Source: Chrysochromulina tobinii (Eukaryota; Haptophyta; Prymnesiales; Chrysochromulinaceae). Taken from it: a DNA stretch of 17,085 bases. The DNA lies in assembly GCA_001275005.1 (NCBI GenBank), contig JWZX01000636.1, positions 1 through 17,085 on the forward strand, given 5' to 3'. Each line of letters opens with the position of its first letter. Positions within the stretch are counted from its first letter, which is position 1. Positions 16,088-17,085 of the stretch are shown here, piece after piece. A program made the position numbers and the translations under genes. Below the pieces are notes generated by a model. That model was not told where the DNA came from. It saw nothing but the letters and a program-made list of their open reading frames with translations, and ran no database searches.

Positions 16088-16576
16088 CCTCGCGTGAGTC
16101 AGCGCACGCCCAGATCTCGATAAAATAGACTCGTGGTCGAGGCGCAGCTCATAGAAGATGTGTTCGTATGTTGCACCCGCTTCCTAAGAATGTATTTTCA
16201 TTGCGTCTCGTCCCGACATTGGCCATCACCACTCAAGCGCAAAAATGCTGGTCCTATCGCGCAATGCTTGTCGCCGACAAGCTCGCCAAAATGGCGAGGA
16301 GCCAAAAGATGCCAGGCGGGGGTACGCCATCGCGATAGCGATTATGGGTCGCACGCAGCCGGGATTCTTTCGGCTCCTCGCCATTGGCGAGCTTGTCGGC
16401 GACAAGCATTGCGCGATCAGGACCAGCATTTTTTGCGCTTGAGTGGTGATGGCCAATGTCGGGACGAGACGCAATGAAAATACATTCTTAGGAAGCGGGT
16501 GCAACCATCTTCTATGAGCTGTGGCTCGACCACGGGTCTACTTTGTCGAGAACTGGGCGCGCGAGGCTCCGCGAGG
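16088..16576. mobile_element. Long inverted repeat (foldback/MITE-like element)
   Basis: Two arms of more than 200 bp, 16088-16310 and 16364-16576, are inverted copies separated by a 53-base loop. The block 16170-16245 (76 bases) is perfectly complementary to 16430-16505. The rest of the inner arm differs by single-base indels and a few substitutions, plus one 8-base insert near 16161. The outer 80 bp are less similar. The arm itself contains a 15-base near-palindrome (cttgtcg-c-cgacaag), and the loop contains atcgcgat. No coding capacity is credible; the two open frames inside are mirror products of the arms. No clear target-site duplication is seen. Options are a non-autonomous foldback or MITE transposon, or a hairpin-RNA locus. 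Confidence 0.75.
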
Positions 16577-17004
16577 CAGACGAGCAAAATGGATAAGGTG
16601 GAAATCGGACAGTGACGGCCTCTTTTATCTCAAACCGGTAGGCTGTTGAATCCAAATTTGGGACGACAGACTGGCCGACACACAGACAGACAGACAGACT
16701 CACACGCAAAAAAATGGGTGCGCCGGCCAAAACCTATCGGGTCGCGCGCGCGCTATTTTCACGCGGGCGGTTAATCTCAGAGGCTTCCCTCCCGGTGTTC
16801 CAACGGGGGTGGGGAAGAAAGCAAGTTGCTTCAATTTGTCTTCTGTGAACGTTAACACACGCAGCAACCTAGGATAATCGTTTGTCAAACAGTTTCGTCA
16901 GTTTCGTCGCGTCTCCGCTGTCACCAAAACACCGTCTCATTGGTGATCGGCTCCACATCCACGTTATCCACGGTCAGCTCCACTCTCAGGGCACTACGGG
17001 CTGC
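16577..17004. other. Gene-free 3' flank
   Basis: No gene is supported here. A short (caga)n microsatellite lies at about 16683-16698, and a cgcgcgcgcg run lies near 16744-16753. The open frames at 16512-16730 (-) and 16700-16888 (-) have no motif or matching codon style. Confidence 0.5.
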
Positions 17005-17042
17005 GGGGGGGTTTGTTATCGAGTTTGGGGGGGTTTGTTATC
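17005..17042 (+). repeat. 16-bp direct repeat (seven G plus tttgttatc)
   Basis: The 16-base sequence of seven G followed by tttgttatc occurs at 17005-17020 and again at 17027-17042, giving a 22-bp period. The array runs directly into the palindrome and 10-bp repeats that follow. Confidence 0.9.
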
Positions 17043-17085
17043 AGGATACGTATCCTGATGTATCGTGATGTATCCTGCGTGTATC
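17041..17085 (+). repeat. 18-bp palindrome and 10-bp periodic gtatc repeat, cut by window end
   Basis: 17041-17058 (tcaggatacgtatcctga) is a perfect 18-base palindrome. From there gtatc recurs at 17050, 17060, 17070 and 17081, with tgatgtatc copies at 17056-17064 and 17066-17074. This is the beginning of a minisatellite with a unit of about 10 bp that continues past the window. Confidence 0.8.

Noticed and set aside
16133-16504. Two open frames within the inverted repeat
   Set aside because: They encode near-mirror peptides because the two arms are inverted copies; no start context or motif supports translation.
1-17085. CRISPR array, bacterial operon or phage content
   Set aside because: No regularly spaced direct repeats with unique spacers, no Shine-Dalgarno-linked gene runs and no phage proteins; gene types and layout are eukaryotic.

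Overview
The window looks like nuclear DNA of a GC-rich unicellular eukaryote, most likely a microalga. The grounds are a UPF1/SMUBP-2-type helicase, a long Ser-Pro-rich (hydroxyproline-rich-glycoprotein-like) membrane protein, a tandem universal stress protein, a Ty1/copia RNase H remnant, and no bacterial operon signals. Every clear gene is read from one long open frame with strong third-position GC. I see no TGTAA-type green-algal poly(A) signal just after the stops, so a haptophyte or similar lineage fits better than a volvocine alga; this placement is weak.

Layout: (1) 627-3818 (+) encodes a large protein of four full ~160-190-residue helical repeats plus degenerate end copies, of no family I recognise. 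(2) 3819-5562 is gene-free apart from a decayed copia RNase H fragment (about 4748-5297). (3) 5954-9514 (+) encodes an SF1 helicase of the UPF1/IGHMBP2 group with an acidic insert and a proline-rich tail; a short 5' exon and an intron of about 295 bp probably lie upstream. (4) 9687-11186 (+) encodes a single-span membrane protein with a Ser-Pro-rich stalk and a Cys-rich C-terminus. (5) After a 600-bp convergent spacer, three minus-strand genes follow: an RNase-inhibitor-type LRR protein (11786-13159), a two-domain universal stress protein (13535-14545) and a coiled-coil protein (14681-15736). (6) 16088-16576 is a long, nearly perfect inverted repeat, and the window ends in palindromic and 10-bp periodic sequence.

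The genes do not form an obvious pathway. Spacing is tight (172 bp between genes 3 and 4, 135 bp between the stress protein and the coiled-coil gene), as in a compact protist genome. The most unusual items are the unrecognised repeat protein with a recently homogenised segment, the long inverted repeat, and the signal-anchored Ser-Pro-rich protein.
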